A stretch of DNA of 64,000 bases from positions 496,001 to 560,000 of the forward strand of contig JBBCBC010000016.1 of NCBI GenBank assembly GCA_037126765.1, read 5' to 3'. The number at the start of each line of letters is the position of its first letter. Positions within the stretch are counted from its first letter, which is position 1. Origin of the DNA: Stenogyne calaminthoides (Eukaryota; Streptophyta; Magnoliopsida; Lamiales; Lamiaceae). Positions 35,439 through 47,309 of the stretch are shown in pieces. The notes beneath the pieces are model-generated. The model did not search any database. It had not been told where the DNA came from and was given only the letters and a program-made list of their open reading frames with translations. The position numbers were made by a program, and so were the translations under genes.

Positions 35439-36224
35439 TAGATTAAATGAGTAAAGTGTACTTGAGGTAAGTGTTTTCAAAAATCGGTTAAACCACCCGG
35501 TTGAACCGGTCAAACCATAAACTACTCATGTCACTAGTCAAATTACTTTTTAAAAAACGGTTCATCCGGTTTAATTATTTTTTATTATTTACTAAATTAC
35601 TATTTTTTTTAAAAAAAATAATTCTAAATCTCTCCTGTAATGTTATTATCTTTATCGTGGTATAATTTTCTCTCTTATAAATTCATTCACAAGTCATCAA
35701 CTTCATTTAATTTCTTTATCGCCATCACATATTGTGTGGAATTAATGCACAACACCATCATCTCTGGTCTCCAAACTCTATTGTATTTATTTTAATATAA
35801 GACTTATATATTATAAATTAATATAATTTTATTTTTTATAAATAAATATTTATTTTTTAATGTAACATACAAAATATAAAAGAAATATGCATAAATTAAT
35901 TTGATGATTGAACTACCGATTTAACCGATCCAACCGGTTGAGCCGACACCCGATGTCCAGACCGATTTAGTGAGGTAGGATTTATTTCACGCATATATCT
36001 ATTGTTTCACACATAAATTTCTTCAAATAATTTTTTAATTTCTGTTTTCATTTTTCTCTCTCCCTTTTATTTTTCTAGAGATTTGTTAGTTGGCCCATAT
36101 ATCACATATTCACATTATCACTCTCTCCTATTTGTGTGTTTTTGTGTTGACTAAAGTCATCCACTTGTAATTCTTTCCAACTTGCGACCGTTTATCAGAA
36201 CCCTTCAAATATGGGGTTTTACTT

Positions 36225-36455
36225 TGTGAGAAAGATACGATAAACTCTCCCCACCCATGTTGTTGGGCCCTCAGTCGAGTGAGTTGTAAATCGAAAGATG
36301 TGCTTAAATAGCAGCCCAATAGGATTCAATCCCCATGACAAACCCCTATAATATTTCAATTGAGAATTTGTCCCACACGGGCTTCGAACCTGCGTTGCCG
36401 GGAGACTTCTCCCACATCAACACAAGTTTTACCACTTAATTATGCCCTTGGGGGC
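36225..36455 (-). mobile_element. tRNA-derived SINE with perfect 17-bp target duplication
   Basis: A 231-bp insert is flanked by AATATGGGGTTTTACTT at 36208-36224 and 36456-36472. On the minus strand it begins GCCCCCAAGGGCATAATTAA, with A-box-like TTAAGTGGTAAAACTTG, then B-box CAGGTTCGAAGCCC about 45 bp later: the internal polymerase III promoter of a tRNA-related SINE. It ends TATCTTTCTCACA without a long poly(A). The perfect duplication implies a fairly recent insertion. Confidence 0.8.
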
Positions 36456-36916
36456 AATATGGGGTTTTACTTAAACACATTCAGTGGGGATTGAGCAAAT
36501 TTCAGTTTCCACTTTCCACCTGTCATTATTATAATATATAGATATAGATGTATATATACACTAATTGAATTTTAAATTCATTTAAAGAAATATTATCTCG
36601 ATTTGAAAAGGGACGATATCACAATTAGGGGTGAGCATTATTCGATAATAATCGAAAAATCGAGTCAAATCAAAATATAAATTCTGTTAGGTTAATTTGA
36701 TATTCGGTATTGATTTTGTTTTACGAAATTTAAAAAGATTGGTATTTTGTTTCAATTTAAAGTAAAAAAATATTTTTTAAAAAAATTGTACCGAATAGAA
36801 CAATATATTTATAATTTCTAAATCCTAGTTCATTATACACTTACCTAATCTATAAATCGGGTTGCTTTTATTGTTTATAATCTAGACATGTTCTTTAATT
36901 TGATAACATATATGGA

Positions 36917-37667
36917 CAGGGGCGGAGCCAGAATATGTGATCGAGGGGGGCCAATTGATAAATAAAAAAATATCACTTTACTTATCATAAATTATGTTTA
37001 AAAAAAATAGATCTCTTGTAAATTCCAGTTCACGGTAAATTTTATCATTGTTATGCATATATATTTATTATGTTTATGTACTATAATTATTTTATTTTTT
37101 AAATAGTAATAATGGATAAACATAATAATAATAGTGCATATACATAACAGTGATAGTTATAGTGCATATACGTCAATAATATTTGGAAAAAAAAGAAGAG
37201 TTCATCATGAGCTCGAATTCACACATTTTTTTTCTCGTTAGAAAATATAAAACTTAATAAATTATTTCACTTTACACATATAAATAAAATTAATTAGATA
37301 AAAAATATTAACAATAACAATAAAATAACAAATAATTAGTCGTTGATAAGGAAATTGATTATTAATTATCAATTAAGAGTGAAAGAAAATGATTTTAAAA
37401 TATATAAATAATTAAGTAAGTACTTATTTATAGTAGCATATATTGGCTAAAGTGAATGCTAAAAGAATAAGTGCGCAAATAATAAATAATAAAATATGAA
37501 AACACTTTGAATACGAGTGTTGATTGCATAGTGGGGTGATTAGGGCTAATGTATATAAAGGGTTATAGTGGTATTAATAATAATGGTATTAACAATAGTG
37601 GTATTAACAAGATATTAGGGTTTGGGGGGCCACGGCCCCCCTAGGCTATATAGTGCCTCCGCCCCTG
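36917..37667. mobile_element. Non-autonomous hAT element
   Basis: The 751-bp element begins CAGGGGCGGAGCCAG and ends CCTCCGCCCCTG. It is flanked by TATATGGA (36909-36916) and TATATGAA (37668-37675), an 8-bp duplication with one mismatch, as for hAT elements. A GC-rich hairpin (GGGGGGCC-ACG-GCCCCCC) lies near the right end. The interior is AT-rich with short GTGCATATAC repeats and no transposase. Confidence 0.8.
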
Positions 37668-38220
37668 TATATGAACTTGTGGAGATGTTTCTTCTTTAAA
37701 AAAAATGCTAAATTTAAAACTCAATACATTTCTGTTTTTCGATTTTCTAAAAATTCAATTTCAAAATCATTTATGTTCGGTTCGATTTCGATTGGTAATG
37801 ATAAAAAATTATGTTAATTCAATTTTCTTTTTTTAATTTGATACGATAACCGAAATATCTAATGGTCAACAGAACTTGTCTCGGGCATAAAACTCCAATG
37901 GAGGAAACACAGTTCACAAACAATAGTTTGCTCAAGAGAAATAAATCACATTAAATAAATTTAGTCCGAGGCTTATGACCCATAATTTTAAATCATTGTA
38001 ATTGTATTTACCTTTTCAACCAACACCTTGAGAATTGATTTTGTTGACTGAGCAATGAGATGAAGCTAATAAAATTATGTAGATTAAATTAAATCCTGTA
38101 CAGAAAATAAATCCTCATCACGGGAGCTGGTAACTTATTTATTCTTATGAAAAAATATAGCTCTAGCCTCGAATTAATTAAATTCAATGTTTCCACACCA
38201 TTTTGAGGCTAAATCTTATA

Positions 38221-38508
38221 CTCACTCCGTCTCATAGTTAACGATAAGTAGTCATTATTTTTGTCTCATAATTAATGATAAAGTAGTCAAAAAATACAAA
38301 TTCATTCTAACTAATATCCTCTCAATACTAATGTATTTACTATATGACACTCTCTCATACCCTAACACTTTATCACATTTAATAAATATTATTTTATTCT
38401 TTAATAAAGATGATTTCCCCTTTCTACTCCAATACTTTATCATTTTATTACTATTTCATTAAATTCTTATGAACAGTAAGAAAATCATTAATTATGGAAT
38501 GGAGGTAG
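38221..38508. mobile_element. Stowaway-like MITE with internal end duplication
   Basis: The ends are CTCACTCCGTCTCATAGTTA and, in reverse complement, CTACCTCCATTCCATAATTA. TA flanks both sides. GTCTCATAATTAATGATAA (about 38263) repeats the left terminus a second time inside the element. Confidence 0.6.
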
Positions 38509-39122
38509 TATGTATATACATATTTATATATTGTATAGGGGTTAGGGTGCAACCACATGAAACTTTTGTGGCCATTGGTGAATATTAATATAATTCTCGT
38601 TGATTGATTTTGCAAATGACAAATATTTCCAATTGAGTATACAATTTGACTAGGATATCCGCAAAAAAGGGATATCAATATGGAGTCCACACTGGAGGTT
38701 CATTACTTTATAAAGGATGGGGTAGTTTTCTTTTATACTATTACTTGTTACATGTAATTATGAAAAACAGTCATTATTCCCTCAAAAAGCTAGAATTAAA
38801 CTAAAATACAGATAAACTAAACTACTCCATCCATTCCCCAATAAGTGTTATTTTGGAGATTTTGTAAAAAATAAAGGGAATAAAAATTAATTAATATACT
38901 CGCAAGTTTATACAACACGAACTGATATTATGTGCAATATTTCACATGTAATACGCACTAGTTAAGACAACTTTAAGACTCACGAGTCAACGTCGGAATT
39001 TTTGGATCATAAACTTTAAGGCAAACGAATATCATAGGGTATTTTGTTTCATGATTTAAGTGTGCGGAAGAAATCATGACTTCAAAATTTTATGAATTTA
39101 AAAGTTTGGATGAATAATAAAA

Positions 39123-39384
39123 GACAAAGTATAAGGTGAATAAGTTTTACGGTGAAATTGGTTAAGGAGTGTGATTTATATTACTGAAGATTGTGACTTT
39201 TCATTATAAAGGGTAAGTGACTTTTTACAATAAAAAATATTATTCATAAAAGTGAAGGGTGTGACTTATATTATAACAGAGGGTATCATAGTGATAATTG
39301 AAGGGTGTGACTTATATTACTAAAAAGTATGTCTGTAAAAAAAAATCAGTTTCACGGTGAACAAGTTTCACAACATATCAACTC
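39123..39384 (+). mobile_element. Mutator-type MITE, family A copy 2
   Basis: The 262-bp element starts GACAAAGTATAAGGTGAATA and ends CAACATATCAACTC. Flanks are ATAATAAAA (39114-39122) and ATATTAAAA (39385-39393), an 8-of-9 match. Inside are repeated GTGTGACTTATATTA units and, at both ends, CACGGTGAA motifs. Confidence 0.75.
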
Positions 39385-39396
39385 ATATTAAAAATA

Positions 39397-39586
39397 CTCC
39401 CTCTGTCCCAAATTCGTTTGAACATTAACTATTTGACTCGTGTTTTAGTGAGCGAGTTGTTTATTAATATTTGAAATGATAAATAGATTTATAAGTCACT
39501 TTATCATTTTATATACTATAAACAACTCGCTCAATAAAACACGAGCCAAAAAGTGAAATGCTCAATCGAGTACGGGGCGTAGGGGG
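39397..39586. mobile_element. Stowaway-like MITE with strong internal foldback
   Basis: It starts CTCCCTCTGTCCCAAATTCG and ends ACGGGGCGTAGGGGG, with TA on both sides. A 29-bp inverted repeat (core GAGCGAGTTGTTTA against TAAACAACTCGCTC) has two mismatches. It sits 12 bp from the family A copy 2. Confidence 0.7.
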
Positions 39587-40208
39587 TATGTGTTTATTTT
39601 GAATTTTGATAGAGTTAGACTTTTACTTTATGTCAAATCAATATGTAATGATGATTGATGTTATATAATTATATTTTATTGAGAATAAAAAAAATAATGA
39701 TGTAATAGAATTCAATTTTAAAAAAAATATATATATATGTACATTTTATAAGAGTAACTTTTATAGTTTAATTTTAAATCTCAAATTATAATCCGACTTT
39801 GATTTTCAAGTGAGGATCAAAGTCCTCCCATTAACTAATATAATCATTAATTCATTATCGAATGCCTAGTATGCTCATAATTTAGACGGTTGATCAGAGG
39901 TCAATTTTGATATTAAAGAAAAAAAAAAACTTCACAGTATTTAACAATTGCTCCAATTAAATATTTTCCTTGAGACATATTAAAATAATGGCGTTGTCAA
40001 AGATGGATATTAAAAGTAGGTGGATATTAAATTTCAAAGAAGAGCATACATTGCCTAAGATATTCTAAAACAGGGGACCATCTGCAATTCTACAGAAGAT
40101 GAGGGTTCCATTTTTCTTTACTTTGTCCCCTAGTCTTCTCTGTCTTTCCCTTTACACCCCTAATATTTTCTACAATTCTCATTTCTAACCCTTAATAAAT
40201 TTGAACTA

Positions 40209-40658
40209 CTACATGAAAAGTTCAGACTGCAAGACAGTATAGTAATTAGCAGCTTCATCCTCAAGGTCCCACAAACAATTACTATCATTAAACACAAATG
40301 GGAAATTCTCCCCAGAGTTTAATCCTTCAACAAAATTAATATTATCAACCTTAGGGTTGGGAATCCCAAGCTCATCGTCCGAAGCTTCTAGAAGATGCCT
40401 CATCACGGATTTGACAGTGTCGTCTTCATCGGCTTGGTCGAGGGACGGCTCGTGAGCCGCCGTGGACTGCAGCGGCTCGATGTCGGCGGCGAGTTCTTGC
40501 TGGAGGATTGTGAATATGGCTGACAAGTCTTGGCTCGGCTCGGGCTCTGGTTCGGGCTCATCGAGGAGGTTAAGGATGTTGTTGTATGGTTTTTGGCGTT
40601 TTGAGTTTGAGTCTTGGTGGGAATCTTCTCTGAGGCGTTTTGAGGGTGTTTCTGCCAT
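40209..40658 (-). CDS. Small acidic nuclear-type protein of unknown function
   Basis: A single exon encodes 149 residues. The N terminus has basic clusters that could be a nuclear localisation signal (KRLRED and SKRQKPYNN). It is followed by a leucine motif NNILNLLDEP, a Pro-Glu run (EPEPEPEPSQDLSAIF), a likely helix TILQQELAADIEPL, an acidic helix MRHLLEASDDELGIPNP and a C-terminal acidic-aromatic tail WDLEDEAANYYTVLQSELFM. The overall plan recalls a family of short plant proteins seen in other dicots and, loosely, acidic transactivation domains; I cannot name it safely. The start is set by the first ATG, 48 bases downstream of a TATA box. GC content and codon use differ sharply from the AT-rich flanks, which supports a real gene. 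It has no neighbour within 12 kb on either side. Confidence 0.8.
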   Translation of the reverse strand: MAETPSKRLREDSHQDSNSKRQKPYNNILNLLDEPEPEPEPSQDLSAIFTILQQELAADIEPLQSTAAHEPSLDQADEDDTVKSVMRHLLEASDDELGIPNPKVDNINFVEGLNSGENFPFVFNDSNCLWDLEDEAANYYTVLQSELFM

Positions 40659-40705
40659 TTCAACTAGAGAGGGATGAGAGAGAGAGGAGGGGTGGAAAGG
40701 AAAGG

Positions 40706-40713
40706 TTTATATA
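40706..40713 (-). promoter_or_regulatory. TATA box of the small acidic protein gene
   Basis: TATATAAA on the minus strand lies 48 bp upstream of the start codon, implying a leader of only about 20 nt. The region between is AG/CT-rich. Confidence 0.65.
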
Positions 40714-41374
40714 GAGTGAGGGGGAGAGATTTTCTTTTCTTTTTTCCAAGTTGAGTTCCGGTCAAAATGAGTAGAGAAACAAACTGACAATCATTTAATT
40801 ATATTTCTGACAAAAGTTTGAAAAAAATATATTAAATTACACTTTTACAACATTTACATTTTTTGGGATCACATACGCAATTTATTTATTTTATTTATAA
40901 AGTTTACTATATTATTCTTAATGCTCAACTCATTATACATTTTTTAAAATTTATTTATTTAAAAATTGGGGCATATATTTTAGGGACATAAGGAGTATTT
41001 ATTAAATTTTACTCCCTCTGTTTTTTGTGTTTTTTTTCACATGTGAATTGACCCATTTTTTAAAAAATAAAATTGTACATATATATGTACGTTAGAGAGA
41101 GAGAGAGAGTGGTGGAAGCAAAGGTGATGCTTTGGCAAAAAAAATATTAAAGTAAACGGGAAAGTTAAAGGCTTGGCCTTGGTCCTTACTATTTATGCAG
41201 TGTGGATTACCTTTATTTTAAGTTATTTTGATTAGTCGCACCTTTTTCTTCCAAAGCAATTACAGATACGTGGGCTCCCCTTTGAAAACTCTATTTTAAT
41301 TTTGCTTTTAGGTCGTGTATGTATTTTAGAATCATTAATTTATTAAATTGAAAAATATTATCTATTTATACTGA

Positions 41375-41495
41375 ATCGTGTGATTATTTATATATATAAA
41401 AAAATTGTACCATTTAGTATAAATAAATTGTATTTTTCAATATAATAAATTACATGGTTCTTAAATGCATAATAAGTACACAGTGCACCTGAATA
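41375..41495. mobile_element. GTGCAC-ended family, decayed member
   Basis: It has the family interior (AAATTGTATTTTTCAATATA, ATAAATTACATGG) and ends ACAGTGCACCTGAATAC. The left end is not preserved. Confidence 0.35.
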
Positions 41496-41707
41496 CATAC
41501 TATATCCATTTATTTTATTTATGTTAAAAACTCTTCCTTTCTTTTTAAAGACAAAGGCGATGTTCACCCATTCAATGAGTACAATGGTAACCCATATAAA
41601 ATTTACAAGTTTGCATATAATAAAGTAATATACAAACAAAATGTATCTATCTATAATTTCTTTGGTATATAATTTTTTTTTAAACAACCAAAAAGAGATA
41701 TATTAAT

Positions 41708-41902
41708 CAGGAGCGCAGAAATCGAAAATCGGTAGGCGGACGGATTATGTCCGCCTAGGCGGTCCCATTTTTTTTTATTTTTTTTCAATTGCAAAATAAA
41801 TTAACATAAATCCGCCTAGATGCCGCCTAGCAGTCAAAACAATTTTTCTCGCCGATTTTGACAAAATCGGGGAGGCCGCCTAGGCCGAGTTCTGCAACTA
41901 TG
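41708..41902. mobile_element. Short hAT-type element with perfect 8-bp duplication
   Basis: The 195-bp element is flanked by ATATTAAT at 41700-41707 and 41903-41910. Its ends are CAGGAGCGCAGAA and, in reverse complement, CATAGTTGCAGAA. Inside are several CCGCCTAG motifs and a hairpin (TAGGCGGAC-GGATTAT-GTCCGCCTA). There is no coding capacity. Confidence 0.8.
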
Positions 41903-42766
41903 ATATTAATTAGAGCACGAGGGTAATCCAACACGTACTAGATCACACCCAGCCTTACCTCTACTAATCTTCTAACAGTTAACACTAATTATTCCCATTT
42001 ATAATAATGACACAACATTTTACAGGTCGCCTAACCAATCATAAAAAGACAACGCCTTAACATACGAGAATTTGTATATAATTTGAAGGGTGCGTAATTC
42101 AATTACTGGAGTTTAATCCACGGACCACGGGAAAGCATAACTTTAGATGATATATATTTGTCTTCCACTAGATTTTTTACCAACAAAAGTTCTTATCATC
42201 TTCAATATGGTGTACTTCTAATGTTTTCCAACCTAAAACTACGACCCGCAGCTACCACAAGAGACTCTGGGGTACAAAGTCACTCTCCAAGTGATTCTAA
42301 TTTACAAAGTAATTTTATTTTGACTCTAAAGTTCAAAAATATAGTTAAAAAATCTAAGTTGTCCTTCTGTCCGTTTTCTGCACTTCTGACACGTTTTTTG
42401 CACTTCTGACGTATTTTTTAGTGCAGTTTTTTTAAATTTTCTACACTACTAGACCAATTTTGGAGTGCAGATTTTTTAATTTTCTGCACTTTCGTCTTTT
42501 TTTATTCCACTTTTTATTAGTTGTAATTTTTTATATAATTTAATTTAAATTTCAGATTTTATAAAATTTGTAATTTCCCAAAATGTGCACTTGGTCAAAA
42601 CAAAACAAAAAAATTATGAATACATACAAAAATGAGATAAAGGGTATTTTTGGTACAAATTGTATCTTAAAGTCACTTTAAAGATACTTTTTACCTTAAA
42701 GGATCGATTTACATCTTTCCCCATAGCCCTGGGGCTGTGTCTCGATCTCCTATGAGTGAAATATAA

Positions 42767-43118
42767 GGTTGCGTTTGTTTTGAGACTTACACGGATGGAC
42801 TTAGGACTTTGCGCTCCCCGTCTCATACGAGTTTGAGATTTAGAATCTGGTTTTCAAATCCCACATTCAATCCACACCTAGAAATACCTATAAAATCTAT
42901 TATTACTCATTCCAATACATCACACTTTATACACTTTATTACTTTTCTCAATATAATATAATAATACAATATCAACATTGATTTGACATAAAGTTAAACC
43001 CTACTCTACTCTAATCCCAAAACAAACACATACATTTACTATTCATCAAGGATTCTAAATCCTTGTATTTTAAACATTGACTTGCTCCGCACACTTAAAT
43101 CTCAAAACAAATGCACCC
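42767..43118. mobile_element. Tourist-like (PIF/Harbinger) MITE
   Basis: Ends GGTTGCGTTTGTTTTGAGAC and, in reverse complement, GGGTGCATTTGTTTTGAGAT are near identical. TAA flanks both sides (42764-42766 and 43119-43121). It is 352 bp and non-coding. Confidence 0.75.
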
Positions 43119-43879
43119 TAAGAGACTAGTTCCTATGGAGATTCCCCTTGGTCTAATTCCACGCCTTATGACGAAAGTGGAGTCGGCGTGGCGTAAAGTG
43201 AAGATTGGGGGAATAGAGAAAATTCCCTTATGGGGTATTCCGAAGGTGTAACCTAGACAACGGCGGAGAAGGCTTTCGCCTCGAATCCAAACGATTTCTT
43301 ATCTTCTCTCAAGAGATTTCTAGTTAGGACTTATCAAGGGATCAAATGACTCCGAAACATAAAGAAACTTTGTAGTGGAGACGGGAGAGTCATTAATTCA
43401 AGATTTTATTTAAATATATAAAAATATAGGTATATTTTAGCTTTACACATGCAACCTAATTAAATGTACCCCCTATTAAGGGTCACATTAGATGCTAGGG
43501 GCGCTATGCTAAATCGAAATAGTAACGAGAATAATAGAGAATAATTAAATTTCTCTTTTTCATATTTTACCATACTTTCTACGAGATAATAGAATTTAAA
43601 ATTAATTTATTATTATTCAATTTTAATTAATTAGGTTTTTTTCTATAATCAATTCAACTGATCAAATCAATAATCATTTGTTATTTTTTTTTTCCAATAA
43701 CACAAATAATCCTTACAAGATATTCTTTTCATGAAATTCTCCCACCATTGCATAATACTAACGAAATATACTTTGGATCCTGTAAAAAAAAAAACAAATA
43801 TACTTTGGATGTAACTTTTTATTGTTTAAGACAAAAACTTGTATAGACATATTTCATGCTATGAACTCGATTATTTAAG

Positions 43880-44040
43880 TATTAATGTTATATACAAAAA
43901 CTCTCACTGTTATGTATAAAAACTATCATTGTTATGAACAAAAACAATCATTGTTTAGAAAAATGCTTTTTATTTTTAAACAGTAAAATTTTTTGTGCAT
44001 AACAGTAATAATTTTCATACATAACAGTGATAAAGTTCAT
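43880..44040. repeat. Foldback of repeated CACTGTTATG units
   Basis: Three units near 43900-43945 (ACTGTTATGTATAAAAACTAT type) face inverted units near 43995-44035 (CATAACAGTAATAATTTTCA type). The repeat unit also appears near 37125-37160. The boundaries are loose. Confidence 0.5.
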
Positions 44041-45460
44041 ATGCATGTGAACTTGGTTCACATGAGTGTTACTCAAACTTTAAAGGTTTTCAATCGAGGA
44101 CTTTGCATGCATCCCCATGCGGCCCAAAATAAATATTTACAGGTTCGAATTCGATGTTAGCTCCTTTTAATAGATATTTGTTATTTAAACATATCTTTCT
44201 ATTTATAATTCATTCAACAGAGTGGCCAAAGGTAAGGGTGGATGAAATTTCTATCTCTTAAAAAAAAAGAAGAATAAACATATCTAGAACAAATGACAAA
44301 ACAATAAAAAATGCAATTATATATATAGAAATATGAGATGATAAGGTTGAGGGGTACGTGTGAGAGGTCCAAGTTATATCACATCTATTTTGGAAGTTGT
44401 AAGACTGCAAAATGCAGGTCACCATCCCAAATTAAATACAATTGTTAGAAATTAATAAATGAATGGGCAGGATGAGCTCAATCGGTGGTTACAAATTTAC
44501 AATGATAAAGGTCCTAACCTTCTTGATTCTTGTGTGATTTATTTTGGGAAATGACCACCCTTTTTCTTTTCTATTTTTATGCAGTACTATCATGTATGGT
44601 TGAGAAAAGGAAACAAGGAATCCTATGATCTGTAATTTGCATTCACCTTTCTTCAATTTTAAAATTTTCGGGGCAATTATGTCAATTCACGAGAGAGGAA
44701 CAAATGAAAATTATTTTTGTGATTAACATTCGCCTCCCTCCACTTTTCTCTATTTGCAAGTGAATGCTGCTTTCCCTTTTCTTCTCTTTTTTATAATAAA
44801 AGTAATATTACGATGCACATATTACAACTGGTGCAGTTTTTATCAATTTCGATTTTAAAAAAAATCAATCAATTTTCTCTTATATTTTCTCATAAATTAT
44901 AAAAGATAAAAAATATTAGTTTATATGATAAAATATTAGTTGTAAATTAAAATAGTACGTGCTATATAGATTGTTATGCCTCAAACTAGTATGACTCTTT
45001 TATGACAAATTTTTCTCACTGTGTACCATTGATTTGGTGCAATTTAATTTTAAGCGTTCTTTTTTTAATTTTTTTTTCAGTTTTAGTTTTTTTTTTTCCT
45101 TCAACTCGGACCCAAATTCGACCCGAGTGGTTCATAGTTTTCTCGCCCCAAGTGGTTCATGTTTCACCCAGCCCGAATGGTTCATATATGGTTTATAGTT
45201 CATTGTTTAGGGGTTAGGGTTTAGAATGCATAGTTCATTCATATTAAAATTGAATTCAATTATATTTTACAATTGATGCACATGAGAGTAACTTTTCCTT
45301 TATACTACGAGTTAATAGTTTTTTTTTTTTTTTTTTATATTAATAGTTGTGAATAAGATAAACTGGTCCGAATCATTTTTTTGGATTTTTAGTCAACTTG
45401 AGGGAGATAAAACTGTATATTAATTGTTGATTGAGCAAACCATGAAGCCTTTTGCTGAAT

Positions 45461-45750
45461 TATGCTCGATCCGATTGATTAAGCAAACTACCAATAAGAA
45501 GCTCTCTTTTTTTATTTTTTCATTTTTTATCGCACAAATTGTAACTCAAACTCATGACCTCATAACATAACATATAAATAGTGATGCTTTAACTATTTGA
45601 GTTATTTATGCTCGATCCTATTGATTAAGCAAACCCCCACCAAGAAACTCTCTCTTTTTTTCATTTTTTATCGGATAAATAGTAACTCGAACCCATGACC
45701 TCATGACATAACACATTAATAGCGGTGCTCTAACAACTTGAATTATTTTA
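45461..45750 (-). repeat. Tandem pair of 146-bp units, each with a tRNA-like SINE head
   Basis: Units 45461-45606 and 45607-45750 share TATGCTCGATCC, ATTGATTAAGCAAAC and a T run. On the minus strand each contains A-box-like AATTCAAGTTGTTAGAGCAC and, 45 bp later, B-box-like GGGTTCGAGTTAC (better kept in the right-hand unit). A partial third unit (CCACCAAGAAACTC) follows near 45760. Confidence 0.65.
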
Positions 45751-47309
45751 TTTTTTCTCCACCAAGAAACTCTTATGGGTAAGAGAGAGAGAGAAGTCTT
45801 TTACAATCTATAATTTATTGACATGCAATGATTTATTATACATAAAATCTTTTTTAGTAGGGGAAAAAATGATCCGTGATTGGTATACAACAAGTGGGTA
45901 TTTTAATTTATTTTTAAGTACTTTCGTCATATGCAACATCGTACTCCAAAAGCCAATTAATATTAGAGAGTTTTCACATTTCATGATTAAAGAATTAGAT
46001 GAATTTTTGTGTGACACGACCTGGTATATGAGACGATGTTTTATTTAAATATCTGAATCATAATTTTAAAAAAAAAAACATAATTACGTTACAAATAGAT
46101 GACATAAAAATGGGATACGCTTACAAGCATTTTCTTCTCTTTTTCTTTGCCTATATAATTTTTCATTTTGGCTCTAATGTATTGCTCAATCTTTCTATCA
46201 ATAATATTCGTGTTGAGTCAAAATAATATTGATAAATGCACTTCAACGCGCACGTGATTGTATGAACAAAACACGAAACAAAGATAAGAAGGCATGTGAT
46301 ATGGATGATAAAAAAAAAAAAAGTGGGATTCGATGGAAGTGGTTAGTGGGCCTAATATTTTGTATAGTTTGGTGTCAAATAATGTAGGAAATTTTGCTTT
46401 TAAAATTATAATTAATTAAATCAGACGTCTAAGAGGTTAACAATAAATCGATCAGTTTTTTTTTTTTTTTCTCTCCTCAGAATGCTTCAACGAGTTTGAT
46501 TCCCCTATTTTTGTCAGACTAAACATCAAGCAACTATTCTTTTAAATTACAAGTAGCATATTTTTTACTTCCATATAAAATAAATCTATCAAAATTCAAC
46601 TCATAAAACAAAGTCATACTTTTATTCGATCAATTGATAAAGCTAGACAACTAATTAAGAATCGAAAACCAACTTGTTCTAGCGGTAATGCCTGTAAAGT
46701 TTCCACAAACATTTTTCCGCATTTATACTTGATTATTTCTTGGGTACTCCTAAAAATTAAAATGCCTGCATTAAAAAGGCTACACACTTCAGTGTAAGTG
46801 TAGGGGCCACTGGAAAAGCTTTAAAAAATCTTGGAGTATGTGTTAAATATTCATCTTTAGATCTCATTTATTAAGCTTTCAAAAAAAAAATCCCATTTAT
46901 TATTAAACCACTGGAAAAAAGTATACATAATATATATCCTAACTTGTAAATATTGATATAGTAGAAGGATTATGTGGTTCCCAATTTGGGGGGCTCAAGT
47001 TGAAAGGAAAGATGCTCTCAAGATATTATTAGAATTTTTAAGTGAAAAATGGAATTATTTTATTCCAGGACTTACTTAATTTGCTATTAGGAATATATAA
47101 ATGATTTGTGAGATTGATGATTTATTCGGTTCCTCACAACTAATTTAGCAAATGGTGGACAAAAGAAATAAAAAAAAATTGTAGAGAATTGTTGGGAGGA
47201 AAAACTGAAAAAGTATGAAAGTGTGATCGTGCCTAGATACAACGATCGCACTAGATAATTTTTGGAACCTCTTGAGATTTTAAAATAAAATTACTGCAAA
47301 TGATAATTA

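Larger units (their letters stand above)
25066..40208. other. Fifteen-kilobase gene desert built of mobile elements
   Basis: I found no protein gene here. After the RPS9 3' flank (to about 25850) come local duplications, nested Tourist-like elements, a split Stowaway-like element, several MITEs, a long-TIR element, a poly-A run (31001-31025), a Helitron, a SINE and a hAT element, each listed separately. The stretches 28526-29210, 29909-31000, 31026-32233, 33118-34297, 34430-35205 and 35439-36224 are AT-rich with no structure I can name, apart from an 18-bp direct repeat near 33365-33415 and a GCACTACGT-free, low-complexity background. Confidence 0.6.
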
